A stretch of DNA of 64,000 nucleotides, taken from assembly GCF_000376445.1 (NCBI RefSeq), contig NZ_AQXI01000001.1, forward strand, positions 838,962 to 902,961. The letters are read 5' to 3'. The notes beneath the pieces were generated by a model, which did no database searches, was not told the DNA's origin, and was given only the letters and a program-made list of their open reading frames with translations. This document shows positions 51,888-61,037 of this stretch, piece by piece. Source of the DNA: Haladaptatus paucihalophilus DX253 (GTDB taxonomy: Archaea > Halobacteriota > Halobacteria > Halobacteriales > Haladaptataceae). The first letter of the stretch is position 1. Each line of letters begins with the position of its first letter. Position numbers and translations under genes: made by a program.

Positions 51888-53246
51888 ATGCGATATGATA
51901 TCGAACGGCGTGACGTGTTGAAGGGCCTGGGTACGGCGGGAATCGCCGGACTCGCGGGCTGTATCGGTGGTGGCGGTGCCGGAAACGACAATACGAGCGA
52001 CACCGGTGATGGAGACGGAACCAGTGACGGAGGCGGTGGCGGCACGAACAGCGGCGGTCCCGACGTCATCAACGTCATCGGCTACCCCGAGAGCGGTATC
52101 CAGCTGTTCCGCGACTACTACAAGAGCACCGACGGGAAGCAGAAGATAATCGTCCCCGACGGCCTGCGCGACTCGAAACTGCCGAAGCAGGTCAGCAACG
52201 ACATGGCGAACGTCACCGGGACCGCGCCGGCGGCTTCCGGGCCGAACCAGCAGGCGTTCACGGAGATGTACAAAGACGAGTACGACCGTGAACCAGGCGT
52301 GTTCAACTCCCACACCTACGACGCAGTTGCCATCCTCATTCTTGCCAACGTGGCAGCGGGGGCCAACAACGGGGAGAAAATCCGCGACCAGATGCGTCGT
52401 GTCGCCAATCCCGGCGGGCAGAAATACGGCCCCGAGGACCTCGTGGATGCCGTCAAGGCCGCCTCACGCGGCGAGGACATCAACTACCAAGGCGCATCGA
52501 GCGTCGTGGACTTCGACAAAAAAGGAGACCCGGCGTCCGCGGCCTACGACGTTTGGAAGTTCGACTCCAGTGCCGACGGTGGCATCAAGACGGAGGATAC
52601 CATCAAATTCGAAGGCGAACCGAGCGGTAAGATGGCGGACAGTTCTCCCGGCGGCAAGAACCGAAAAGTCAAGGTCGGTATCCTGCTTCCCGAAACCGGC
52701 GACCTCGGGTCGACCGGGAGCCTGATGATAAACGCGGCGAAGATACCGGTCAAACAGGTCAACGACGCCGGCATCAACATCACTGTGGACTCCCAAATTG
52801 AGGATTCACAGACAAAGAAACAGGCGTCGCTCAGCGGCGCAAACGCGCTCGTCAGCGCCGGGTACCCTGCCATCTGTGGTCCCGCGTCGTCCGGGAACAA
52901 CATCCCCGTGAGCCAGCAGGTGTACATCAAGCAGGGTATCGTCGGCTGTTCGCCGTCCAGCACCGCGCTGACGGTGACGAACCTGAACGACGATGACTAC
53001 GTGTTCCGCACCGCGCCGAGCGACCTGCTCCAAGGCAAAGTCATGGCACAGGTCGCGTCCGAGCGATTGAGCGGCAAGACGGCCTCGACGCTGTTCGTCA
53101 ACAACAGCTACGGTCAACAGCTGTCCGACAAGTTCTCGAACACCTTCACCGACAAGTACGACGGCACGATGCTCCAGAAGGTGTCGTTCAACAAGGGCGA
53201 ATCGTCGTACACGTCCGTCATCAAGAAGGCGATGAGTTCGAACTGA
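51888..53246 (+). CDS. Branched-chain-amino-acid-type ABC binding protein, circularly permuted (copy 1)
   Basis: 452 residues. A Tat-type lipobox signal (RRDVLKGLGTAGIAGLAGC, Cys25) and Gly/Asp-rich linker lead directly into what is normally the C-terminal half of a LivJ-type protein, about residues 58-245: VINVIGYPESGIQLFRDYY, NVTGTAPAASGPNQQAF, NSHTYDAVAILILANVAAG. A linker follows. Then comes the half that normally starts the mature protein, residues 259-452: RKVKVGILLPETGDLGSTGS, YPAICGPASSGNNIPVSQQV, FRTAPSDLLQGKVMAQVA. The chain ends IKKAMSSN; joining this to residue 58 (PDVINVIGYP) restores the canonical sequence. It is presumably exported and serves the liv permease on the other strand. 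Confidence 0.88.
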   Translation: MRYDIERRDVLKGLGTAGIAGLAGCIGGGGAGNDNTSDTGDGDGTSDGGGGGTNSGGPDVINVIGYPESGIQLFRDYYKSTDGKQKIIVPDGLRDSKLPKQVSNDMANVTGTAPAASGPNQQAFTEMYKDEYDREPGVFNSHTYDAVAILILANVAAGANNGEKIRDQMRRVANPGGQKYGPEDLVDAVKAASRGEDINYQGASSVVDFDKKGDPASAAYDVWKFDSSADGGIKTEDTIKFEGEPSGKMADSSPGGKNRKVKVGILLPETGDLGSTGSLMINAAKIPVKQVNDAGINITVDSQIEDSQTKKQASLSGANALVSAGYPAICGPASSGNNIPVSQQVYIKQGIVGCSPSSTALTVTNLNDDDYVFRTAPSDLLQGKVMAQVASERLSGKTASTLFVNNSYGQQLSDKFSNTFTDKYDGTMLQKVSFNKGESSYTSVIKKAMSSN

Positions 53247-53360
53247 CCGCGCGTCTCACTCGTTCGGCCGTTTTCTCGGGAAAAAACGTCAGTCGCGCTG
53301 ACTGCTGGTGTATCGACCGCCGGACGATGAACCGACTGCCATCTATAATGATAGTTTAAG

Positions 53361-53366
53361 ATATAC
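53361..53366 (+). promoter_or_regulatory. TATA-like element of the second binding-protein gene
   Basis: ATATAC within TTTAAGATATACTTTT (53355-53370) lies 34 bp upstream of the ATG at 53400. Its own promoter means copy 2 can be expressed without copy 1. An imperfect hairpin (CAGTC/GACTG) at 53290-53304, after copy 1, may end the first transcript. Confidence 0.4.
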
Positions 53367-53399
53367 TTTTCCCTCGGAACGGTGAGGGTTCCACCGGGT

Positions 53400-54671
53400 A
53401 TGAGTCAGAAAATCGACCGTCGCGCCTACCTTCGAGCGGCAGGTGCAGCGACAACCGTGGGGCTGATGGGAACGCTCCAACAGGGGGGTGGACCGGATAT
53501 GCTCACCGTCATCGGCTATCCGGAGAGCGGAATTCAGCTGTTCCGCGACTTCTACGCGACCGGACGGGACGTTCCCGTCCTCGTGCCGGACGGGCTACAG
53601 AGTTCCAGCCTTCCGAAGGAAGTAGGTAACAACATGCAGAACGTGACCGGGACGGCACCCGCCGCCGCCGGTCCGAACCAACAGGCGTTCACGAAACTGT
53701 TCCGCGACCGTTACGACTCGCCGCCGGGCGTGTTCACGGCCCAGTCGTACGATTCCGTGGCGATTCTCATCCTCGCCAACGCGGCGGCGGGAGAGAACGA
53801 CGGGCAGAAGATCCGCGACCAGATGCGTCGCGTCGCCAATCCGCCGGGAACCGAGTACGGCCCGGAAAACTTGGTCGACGCCGTGAAAGCCGCCGCGAAC
53901 GGCGAAGACATCAACTACCAAGGCGCATCGAGTTCGACGAACTTCGACGCGAACGGCGACCCGGCGTCCGCGGCCTACGACGTCTGGAAGTTCGCACCGC
54001 AGACCGAAGACGGAATTCGAGTCGTCAACACCCGACAGTTCCAGAGCAACGCGGGCGGTCCGGAAGCGAACAACGCACCGGGAGGATTGGGTCGAACCAT
54101 CAGGGTCGGCATCCTGTTGCCACAGACCGGCGACCTCGCGTCCGTCGGCGGCCCGATGATTCAGGCGTCGAGAATCCCGATTCAGCAGGTGAACGAGGGG
54201 AACGTCGACCTCCAAGTCGAAACGCAAGTCGAGGACACCCAGACCGCTCGGCAGGCGTCGCTCAGCGGCGCGAACGCCCTCGTCAACGCGGGCTTCCCCG
54301 CCATCTCCGGTCCGGCGTCCTCGGGGAACAACATCCCCGTTGCGAGCGAGGTGTTTATCCCGAACCAAATCGTCGGCTGTTCGCCGTCCAGCACGGCCAT
54401 AACCGTCACGCGCCTGCAGGACGACGACTACATCTTCCGCACCGCGCCGAGCGACCTGCTCCAAGGCGGAGTGATGGCACAGGTCGCCGGTGAGCGCATC
54501 GGCGCGCAATCCGCCGCGACGCTGTACGTCAACAACGATTACGGCCAGCAACTGTCGAACCAGTTCGCACAGAAGTTCCAGCAGGACCAAGGCGGCAACG
54601 TCACTAACCAGGTGGCGTTCAACAAAGGGGAGTCGTCGTACTCCTCCGTCATTCAACAGGCGCTCGGCTGA
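53400..54671 (+). CDS. Branched-chain-amino-acid-type ABC binding protein, circularly permuted (copy 2)
   Basis: 423 residues from ATG 53400. The signal has twin arginines (KIDRRAYLRAAGAATTVGLMG) but no lipobox Cys, so the mature form may be free or anchored otherwise. The order is again permuted. C-half first: LTVIGYPESGIQLFRDFY, NVTGTAPAAAGPNQQAF, QSYDSVAILILANAAAG. Then a linker and the N-half: RTIRVGILLPQTGDLASVGG, FPAISGPASSGNNIPVASEV, FRTAPSDLLQGGVMAQVAGE, ending SSVIQQALG. It shares the same cut point as copy 1, so the duplication came after the permutation. The linker differs completely between copies. The ligand may differ. Confidence 0.87.
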   Translation: MSQKIDRRAYLRAAGAATTVGLMGTLQQGGGPDMLTVIGYPESGIQLFRDFYATGRDVPVLVPDGLQSSSLPKEVGNNMQNVTGTAPAAAGPNQQAFTKLFRDRYDSPPGVFTAQSYDSVAILILANAAAGENDGQKIRDQMRRVANPPGTEYGPENLVDAVKAAANGEDINYQGASSSTNFDANGDPASAAYDVWKFAPQTEDGIRVVNTRQFQSNAGGPEANNAPGGLGRTIRVGILLPQTGDLASVGGPMIQASRIPIQQVNEGNVDLQVETQVEDTQTARQASLSGANALVNAGFPAISGPASSGNNIPVASEVFIPNQIVGCSPSSTAITVTRLQDDDYIFRTAPSDLLQGGVMAQVAGERIGAQSAATLYVNNDYGQQLSNQFAQKFQQDQGGNVTNQVAFNKGESSYSSVIQQALG

Positions 54672-54679
54672 GCGCGCCG

Positions 54680-55525
54680 CTACGCCCGATTTTTGTGCGT
54701 CGTCCCCGACGCGCCGTCGCTCGTCCAGTTCCCACGAGTCCCGACCAACCGGTTGTCGCTCTCGTTCGAGCGCGCCACGACCGCCGCTCCGTCGGGATTC
54801 GAAAGCGTCGCGTTCCGTATCTCGTTGTTCCGTGAATCGACGAGCAGGAGGGCCTCGTCGGTCGAACGAACGACGGCATCCGTGGCCCGTCCGTTCCGGT
54901 CTCCGAGCAACGCGATGCCGGTTTTGCTCCGTACGACCGAGGCGTTGTTCACTGTCACGTCTCGGGAGTCGGCGACGAACAGGCCGACCGAACTCATATC
55001 CCGGACGACGCCGTTCGAGACGACGCTCCCGTCGGAGTCGCGCACGAAAATCCCGGTGAAGCCGTTCGTCGCCGTCACGCGTCCGACCCGCGACTCCGGG
55101 GAGTCGGAAACCGTCACGCCGTCCCCGGTGTGCCACGTCGTCACGTTCGTCACGGTCCCCCCGCGGGCCCCCTCGTATCGAACGCCGAACGTCCAGTTGA
55201 CGGCCGTCAGATCTCGCACCGTGACGTTCCGTCCCGTCACCGCGATACCCGTCGTGTTCTCCCGAAACGTGTGCCCGTCGATTACGTGTCCGTTCCCGTC
55301 GAGAACCACGTCGTCGGCGGTGATTCGAACGCACGACTCCGCGCGCTCGTCGATATCGTCGGTGAGAACGTAGCGCCCTGAATCACGTATCACCGAACAG
55401 GAATCGAGGCGAGTCGGCGGGTCGTCGAAGGCGGGCGTGGCGGGTGTTGGTACCCCAAACACGAAGACGAACGCGGCCACGACCGCAACCGCGAGCACCG
55501 GGGCCACCCACCGTGAACGCGCCAT
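54680..55525 (-). CDS. Secreted beta-helix (NosD/CASH-like) protein
   Basis: 281 residues from ATG 55525 (MARSRWVAPVLAVAVVAAFV), with an N-terminal signal or anchor helix. The opening YVLTDDIDE...CVRITADDVVLDGNGHVIDG is the typical start of NosD-like right-handed beta-helices. The rungs then repeat: ENTTGIAVTGRNVTVRDLT, ESRVGRVTATNGFTGIFVRDS. Such proteins bind surface carbohydrate or assist copper-site assembly. A nos operon is not present, so the role is open. It lies between the permuted binding-protein genes (convergent) and livF. Confidence 0.75.
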   Translation of the reverse strand: MARSRWVAPVLAVAVVAAFVFVFGVPTPATPAFDDPPTRLDSCSVIRDSGRYVLTDDIDERAESCVRITADDVVLDGNGHVIDGHTFRENTTGIAVTGRNVTVRDLTAVNWTFGVRYEGARGGTVTNVTTWHTGDGVTVSDSPESRVGRVTATNGFTGIFVRDSDGSVVSNGVVRDMSSVGLFVADSRDVTVNNASVVRSKTGIALLGDRNGRATDAVVRSTDEALLLVDSRNNEIRNATLSNPDGAAVVARSNESDNRLVGTRGNWTSDGASGTTHKNRA

Positions 55526-55664
55526 GGATGCAACACGCACCGCTCGTGCTTGTCGGTTGTGGCGAAGCGAGGTGAAGAAACGAGCGGGTGAAGCGGGAGC
55601 GGAGGTGCGAGGAAACGAGCGGAAGACAGGGGAGCGGACTACGAGCGGAAGACGAGGGAGCGGA

Positions 55665-56372
55665 CTATCCGCCGAGGAACTCCTGTCGAACCTCGTCATC
55701 CGCCAGCAGCGCGTCCCCGGTGTCCATGAAGCGGTTGCCGCCCTGCACGAGCACGTAGCCGCGGTCACAGCGCCGCAGGGCCTCTTTTGCGTTCTGTTCG
55801 ACCATCAGGATGGCCGTCCCGCTCTCGTTGATTTCGTCCACCTTGTCGAACATCTCGGCCACGAGGTCGGGGGCCAATCCCGCGCTGGGTTCGTCCAGCA
55901 TCAGCAGGTCGGGGTCCAGCATGAGCGCGCGGCCCATCGCCAGCATCTGCTGTTGTCCGCCGGACATCGTGCCCGCCTTCTGGTCCCTGCGCTCGTCCAG
56001 AATCGGGAACCGGTCGAACACCTCAGCGAGGGCGTCTTCGGGCACCTCGTCGAGGATGTACGCGCCCATCTCCAAGTTCTCCTGCACGGAGAGCGTCGGA
56101 AACACGTTGTCGTTCTGCGGGACGTAGCCGAGGCCGAGGTGGATGATGTCCTCCGGCGCGTCCCCCTGAATCTCCCCCCCGTCGAACGTGACCGTCCCGC
56201 CCATGTATGTCGTCAGCCCGAAGACGGACTTCATCACGGTCGATTTCCCGGCCCCGTTCGGGCCGACGATGGTGACGTACTCGCCGTCCTCGACGCGCAT
56301 ATCGACGTTGTTCAGGATTTGCAGGTCCTCGCCGTATCCCGCATCGAGTCCGTCCACTTCGAGGAGCGCCAT
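55665..56372 (-). CDS. livF: Branched-chain amino acid ABC transporter ATP-binding protein LivF
   Basis: 235 residues. Walker A GPNGAGKST, signature GTMSGGQQQMLAMGRALM, Walker B LLMLDEPSAGLAP, and switch His replaced by Gln in ILMVEQNAKEAL, as in LivF. The VPQNDNVFPTLSVQENLEMGAY Q-loop region is characteristic. Its ATG overlaps the livG stop by one base. It works with LivG and the LivH/LivM channel to import branched-chain or related amino acids. Confidence 0.93.
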   Translation of the reverse strand: MALLEVDGLDAGYGEDLQILNNVDMRVEDGEYVTIVGPNGAGKSTVMKSVFGLTTYMGGTVTFDGGEIQGDAPEDIIHLGLGYVPQNDNVFPTLSVQENLEMGAYILDEVPEDALAEVFDRFPILDERRDQKAGTMSGGQQQMLAMGRALMLDPDLLMLDEPSAGLAPDLVAEMFDKVDEINESGTAILMVEQNAKEALRRCDRGYVLVQGGNRFMDTGDALLADDEVRQEFLGG

Positions 56373-57205
56373 CAGATTTCCTCCCCGAGGTAGGCGTCGA
56401 TGACCTGTTCGTTCGAACGGATGGCCGCGGGTTTCCCCTCGGCAAGCACTTTGCCTTGATGCATGACGATGACGTGTTCGCAGTTGTTCATGATGACGTC
56501 CATGTCGTGTTCGACCAACAGGAACGTGTAGCCGCGTTCACGGAGTTCGTGAACGTGTTTGAGCAGTTTCTTCTCCAGCGACGGGTTGACGCCCGCGAGC
56601 GGTTCGTCCAGCAGGACCATCTGCGGGTCGGTCATGAGCGCCCGCGCCATCTCCAGCAGTTTTCGCTGCCCGCCGGAGAGGTTGCCCGCGTACTCGCTCG
56701 CGAGGTGGTCGATTTCGAAGAACTCCAGCATCTCCCACGACCGTTCGAGCATCTCCTCTTCCTGCTCCCGAACGTCGCCCCGCAATCCGGGCGTCACCGA
56801 CCGCCAAAGCCGTTCGCCCTCCTGCGCTTTCGGGGCGAGCATCATGTTCTCCAAGACGGTCATCTCGGAGAGTTCGCGGGCTATCTGAAACGTCCTGACC
56901 ATGCCGCGGTCGGCTATCTGATACGGCTGGAGTCCCGTAATCTCGTCGTCGTTGAAGTACACCGCGCCGCTGTCCGGTTGATAGACGCCCGTGATGAGGT
57001 TGAACGTCGTGGACTTCCCCGCGCCGTTCGGGCCGATGAGGCCGGTGAACGACCCCTGTTCGACGGAGAACGTCGCGCCATCGACCGCCGTGATGCCGCC
57101 GAAGGTCTTCCGGAGGTTCTCGACGCGAAGCGGCGTCTCGCTCAGGTCCGCCACCTCGTTTCCGATGTCGAGCGTCTCGGTTTCGGCCGTCTCGCTCGCG
57201 GTCAT
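56372..57205 (-). CDS. livG: Branched-chain amino acid ABC transporter ATP-binding protein LivG
   Basis: 277 residues. Walker A GPNGAGKST, the RTFQIARELSEMTVLENMMLAP region, signature NLSGGQRKLLEMARALM, Walker B MVLLDEPLAGVNP, and His switch LVEHDMDVIM as in LivG. A 30-residue acidic N-terminus precedes the core. It overlaps livM by four bases. Together with livF it powers the transporter. Confidence 0.93.
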   Translation of the reverse strand: MTASETAETETLDIGNEVADLSETPLRVENLRKTFGGITAVDGATFSVEQGSFTGLIGPNGAGKSTTFNLITGVYQPDSGAVYFNDDEITGLQPYQIADRGMVRTFQIARELSEMTVLENMMLAPKAQEGERLWRSVTPGLRGDVREQEEEMLERSWEMLEFFEIDHLASEYAGNLSGGQRKLLEMARALMTDPQMVLLDEPLAGVNPSLEKKLLKHVHELRERGYTFLLVEHDMDVIMNNCEHVIVMHQGKVLAEGKPAAIRSNEQVIDAYLGEEI

Positions 57206-58515
57206 TGCTCCTCACCTCCGTCCGCCGCGGGCGTCGGTTTCGCCTCGCCGGAGCCGCCGCCGGGACGCGAGAGCGGGATGCTCGCCGCTTCCTCCTTGCG
57301 GTGGCCGAGGACGCCCTCGGGCCGGTGTTGCATTATCCAGATGAGGACGGCCCCCATGATGACCAACTGAAGCGCGTTGATGTTGTTGATGATGTACGCG
57401 ACCATCGGCGTGATGTGGCCGTTGAACAGCGGGCCGACCGCATCCGCGAACGTGTTCGGCGCGCCGGACACGTTGTACACCTGCCGGATGATGTTCTTGA
57501 GGTAGAGCGGTCCCTGATACAGCAACCCGGCGAACACCGCCGCGCCGAGGACGCTCCCGGTGTTCGACCCGGCACCGCCGATGATGAGGGCCAACCACAC
57601 GAAGAACGTCACCTGCGGCTTGAACGAGGTCGGCGTGATGGCACCTTGGCGCATCTGCCAGAGGATGCCCGCCAGCCCCATCAGCGCACAGCCGAGCATG
57701 AACGACTTGATCTTGAACACGTCGGTGTTCTTTCCGAGGGAGTTCGCCACCTCCTCGTCCTCGCGGATGGCCTTGAGCACGCGCCCGAACGGCGATTCAC
57801 CGGTCCGCTTCATCAGCCAGTAGAACGCCGCCACGAATCCCATCAGGATGACGGCGTAGGTCAGCGAGTTGAGCACCGGTCCGATGGACCCGCCGACGAG
57901 CGGATTGAGCGCGTCGTCGAGCGCGCCGTACGGGGCGCTGTCGAACAGCGGTTGCAGCGGGTCTTCGAAGTTCAACAACAGACCGCGACCGCCGCCGGTT
58001 CCGAGCGTCTTGCCGAACAGCGTGAACGTCTGGAACTGGTCCGACATCACGATGAAGCGGATGATCTCGGAGGTCGCGATGGTCACGATGGCGAGGTAGT
58101 CCGCCCGCAACCGGAGCGCCGGAAGCGCGACGAGCAACCCGAGAATCGCCGCCGCGAGCATCCCCGCGAGGATGCCGACCCACAGCGGGAGGCCGAGACC
58201 GGAGACGGTCGCGGCACCGGCGGTCGCGCTCGCGGGGGGTTTCGAGACGATGGCCATCGTGTACAAGCCGACCGCCATGAACCCCGCGATGCCGATGTTG
58301 AACAGGCCCGTGTATCCCCAGTGGAGGTTCAACGCGAGCGCCAACATCCCGTACACGCCGATGAGGAACGTGAGGCGTGCGAGGGAGTTCAACTGGCCAC
58401 GGAGCGAGTAGCCGAGCGCCGACCCCGCCAAGAGGTACAGCACGTAGATGGCCAGCAGTACGCCGAGGATGAGCATCGTGTCGTTGATCTCGAAATCGCG
58501 GACGCTCGAACTCAT
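57202..58515 (-). CDS. livM: Branched-chain amino acid ABC transporter permease LivM
   Basis: 437 residues from ATG 58515 (MSSSVRDFEINDTMLILGVL). About nine to ten membrane helices, with the LivM segments ALNLHWGYTGLFNIGIAGFMAVGLYTM and RVLKAIREDEEVANSLGKNTDVFKIKSFMLGCALMGLAGILWQM (EAA-like loop to the ATPases). The last 45 residues are a polar cytosolic tail. The start overlaps livH by four bases. The longer open frame upstream lies within livH in another frame. Confidence 0.93.
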   Translation of the reverse strand: MSSSVRDFEINDTMLILGVLLAIYVLYLLAGSALGYSLRGQLNSLARLTFLIGVYGMLALALNLHWGYTGLFNIGIAGFMAVGLYTMAIVSKPPASATAGAATVSGLGLPLWVGILAGMLAAAILGLLVALPALRLRADYLAIVTIATSEIIRFIVMSDQFQTFTLFGKTLGTGGGRGLLLNFEDPLQPLFDSAPYGALDDALNPLVGGSIGPVLNSLTYAVILMGFVAAFYWLMKRTGESPFGRVLKAIREDEEVANSLGKNTDVFKIKSFMLGCALMGLAGILWQMRQGAITPTSFKPQVTFFVWLALIIGGAGSNTGSVLGAAVFAGLLYQGPLYLKNIIRQVYNVSGAPNTFADAVGPLFNGHITPMVAYIINNINALQLVIMGAVLIWIMQHRPEGVLGHRKEEAASIPLSRPGGGSGEAKPTPAADGGEEQ

Positions 58516-59627
58516 GCGGTCGTCCTCCCGGCGAACAGACCCTGTGGCTTGAACAGCAAGATGAGGATCATCATGCCGAACGCGGCGGCGCGGCCGAAGG
58601 CGCTCGGAATCCATATGATGGAGAGGTTCCACGTCAGCCCGATGACCAACCCACCCAGAATCGCGCCGTAAATCGACCCGATGCCGCCGAGGATGACCGC
58701 GGCGAATATCGGGAGCAAGAGGAGCCACCCGAACTGGAAGACGATGGTTCCCTTCCAGAGTACCAACAGGTAGCCTGCGATGCCGGTCAGACCGCCGCCG
58801 ATGATCCACGTCCAGCGGATGACGCGTTCGGTCGGAATGCCGCTGATGCGAGCGAGGTCCTCGTTGTCGGCCATCGCGCGCATCGCCTTGCCGAGTTTCG
58901 TCCGCTGCAACAGCAGGTGAACGCCGATCATCAAGCCGACCGTGCAGACGAGGAGCGTCAGGTCGTGTGCCGTCACGCGGACGGTTCCGTCCCAGAGCAA
59001 CAGGTTCCACTTGGGGATATCCTGTAGCGCCGTCGTTCCGCGGTTCTCGGTCGAGAAGACGAACACGATGAGGTAGCGGAGCACGAACGCCACGCCGACG
59101 CTCGTGATGAGGAGCGAAATCCCTTCCGCGTCCCGCATCGGTCGGTAGACGATACGGTCGATGAGGAGCGCCAGTACGACGGTGCTAACACCGGCGAACA
59201 CCAGCCCCAAGACGACCGCTATCGGGGTCGTCGCGATGGTGATACCGAGACTGCTGGCGTAGACGGAGCCGCCCGCGCCGACCAGCAACAGCCCCGCGAT
59301 GTTGTTGCTCCCCAACCCCGCGATGAGGTACGTAACTGCCCACCCCGAGAACGCGCCACTCGTGATGTAGTCTCCGTGCGAGAAGTTTGCGAAATTCAGT
59401 ATGCTGTACGTCATCGAAAGCCCGATTCCGGCGAGACCGATGATGAGTCCCCGCATGAGGCCGTTCCACACGAGTGACCCTACGTCGGAAACCAGTAGGT
59501 CGCCGGACAGCAGGCGATTGATGAAGTCGAAAACGAGGAGTACCCCGACCAGTCCGACGACCACCAGCAGCGGTCGTTCGACGATGAGGCGACGTCCACG
59601 TGAATAGGTCTCATTTACGCCGTTCAT
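58512..59627 (-). CDS. livH: Branched-chain amino acid ABC transporter permease LivH
   Basis: 371 residues. LivH features are GLAGIGLSMTYSILNFANFSHGDYITSGAF near the first helices and LGKAMRAMADNEDLARISGIPTERVIRWTWIIGGGLTGIAGYLLVLW (EAA-like loop). FAAVILGGIGSIYGAILGGLVIGL lies near the C-terminus. It has about eight to nine membrane helices. It is the first gene of livHMGF, all overlapping by one to four bases. A good TATA element lies upstream at 59664-59671. The binding proteins for the system are encoded on the other strand, facing it. Confidence 0.93.
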   Translation of the reverse strand: MNGVNETYSRGRRLIVERPLLVVVGLVGVLLVFDFINRLLSGDLLVSDVGSLVWNGLMRGLIIGLAGIGLSMTYSILNFANFSHGDYITSGAFSGWAVTYLIAGLGSNNIAGLLLVGAGGSVYASSLGITIATTPIAVVLGLVFAGVSTVVLALLIDRIVYRPMRDAEGISLLITSVGVAFVLRYLIVFVFSTENRGTTALQDIPKWNLLLWDGTVRVTAHDLTLLVCTVGLMIGVHLLLQRTKLGKAMRAMADNEDLARISGIPTERVIRWTWIIGGGLTGIAGYLLVLWKGTIVFQFGWLLLLPIFAAVILGGIGSIYGAILGGLVIGLTWNLSIIWIPSAFGRAAAFGMMILILLFKPQGLFAGRTTA

Positions 59628-59663
59628 TGATAACTCTCCACACGATAACCGGTTCCGGTAAGA

Positions 59664-59671
59664 CTATTAAA
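59664..59671 (-). promoter_or_regulatory. TATA element of the livHMGF operon
   Basis: On the minus strand GAAAGGTTTAATAG reads BRE-TATA, about 37 bp from the livH ATG at 59627, giving a leader of roughly 10-15 bases. The divergent 166 bp to pgk (59672-59837) is AT-rich with no gene. Confidence 0.5.
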
Positions 59672-59837
59672 CCTTTCCGACAGAGCGGTCCAGCGAATTT
59701 CAGTAACGGCGGCATACTAACAGCTCTCGGAGAGGAATGTGGAGAAAAGAAATAATCCGTCTATTTACTCGAAAACGTGTTTATTTCCAGCACGGATTAC
59801 CGACACACATATGCCGGGCGGTGTTGCAGGCACACGT

Positions 59838-61037
59838 ATGCCCATACAGACCCTTGACGACCTCGCCGTCCAAGGGACGACCCTCGGCGTGCGCATCGAC
59901 ATCAACAGTCCGTTGACCGATTCCGGTGAGCTCGCCGATGACGCGCGTCTGTTGGCGCACGTCGATACCCTCTCGGAGCTGTTGGAGCGCGGCGGAAAGG
60001 TCGCGATCCTCGCCCACCAGGGCAGACCCGGAAGCGACGATTTCGCCGGGCTCGGCGCACACGCGGAGCGATTGGACGAACTGCTCTCCTTCCCGGTTTC
60101 TTACTGCGATGCGACGTTCTCCGCCGACGCGCGCCGCGCCGTGTCGAACCTCAACGAGGGAGAGGCGGTGCTCTTGGAGAACACCCGCTTCTACAGCGAG
60201 GAGTACATGGAGTTCCCGGCGGAACAAGCCGCCCAAACCCACCTCGTGGACCGCCTCGTCCCCGTCCTCGACGCCTACGTCAACGACGCGTTCGCGGCCG
60301 CACACCGGTCACAGCCCTCCCTCGTCGGGTTTCCGACCCGGCTGCCGGGGTACGCCGGGCGCGTCATGGAGCGCGAAGTGGACGTGCTCGGCGACATCGA
60401 ATCGACGCCGCGCCCGCGAACGTACGTGGTCGGCGGCGCGAAGGTCTCCGACTCCATCGCGGTCGCGAAAAACGTGCTGGAGCGCGACCTCGCGGACCAC
60501 GTGCTGACGGCCGGTGTCGTCGGGAACGTCTTCTTGTTCGCCGACGGCGCGGACCTCGGCGACGCCAGCGCGGACTTCATCCACGACGAGGGATACTGGG
60601 ATTACATCGACGACGCCGCCGAACTGCTCGACACGTACAGCGACCGAATCCATCTCCCGAAGGACGCTGCGGTCGAACGGGACGGCGAGCGCGTCGAACT
60701 CACCCGCGAGGAGTTCCCGCCGAACGAAGACGAGGGTGCGATGGACGTCGGCGATGCCACCATCACAGCCTACTCCGAGATCCTCCGCGATTCCGGGACC
60801 GTCATCCTCAACGGCCCAGCTGGCGTGTTCGAGGACGACACCTTCGCCACGGGCACCCGCGAGATGTACACCGCGGCCGCGAATGCCGAGTTCAGCATCG
60901 TCGGCGGCGGCGACACCGCGGCCGCGATTCGGAAGTTCGACCTCGGCGGGTTCGACCACGTTAGCACCGGCGGGGGCGCGTGTCTTCGGATGCTCACCGG
61001 CGACGAACTCCCGGCGTTGCAAGCGCTATCGCAATAG
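59838..61037 (+). CDS. pgk: Phosphoglycerate kinase
   Basis: 399 residues from ATG 59838 (MPIQTLDDLAVQGTTLGVRI); an ATG nine codons upstream gives an unlikely extension. The PGK pattern is present: RIDINSPLTDSGELADDARL, ILAHQGRPGSDDF, LLENTRFYSEE, LDAYVNDAFAAAHRSQPSLVGF, VVGGAKVSDSIAV, ILNGPAGVFEDDTFATGTREM and the C-terminal STGGGACLRMLTG. The typical archaeal RxDxNxP start is shortened to VRIDINSP. It interconverts 1,3-bisphosphoglycerate and 3-phosphoglycerate. A GNAT gene follows with zero spacing. Confidence 0.95.
   Translation: MPIQTLDDLAVQGTTLGVRIDINSPLTDSGELADDARLLAHVDTLSELLERGGKVAILAHQGRPGSDDFAGLGAHAERLDELLSFPVSYCDATFSADARRAVSNLNEGEAVLLENTRFYSEEYMEFPAEQAAQTHLVDRLVPVLDAYVNDAFAAAHRSQPSLVGFPTRLPGYAGRVMEREVDVLGDIESTPRPRTYVVGGAKVSDSIAVAKNVLERDLADHVLTAGVVGNVFLFADGADLGDASADFIHDEGYWDYIDDAAELLDTYSDRIHLPKDAAVERDGERVELTREEFPPNEDEGAMDVGDATITAYSEILRDSGTVILNGPAGVFEDDTFATGTREMYTAAANAEFSIVGGGDTAAAIRKFDLGGFDHVSTGGGACLRMLTGDELPALQALSQ

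Noticed and set aside
59811-59837. Upstream ATG for phosphoglycerate kinase
   Set aside because: It would add nine residues (MPGGVAGTR) not typical of the family, within the likely promoter-leader region.
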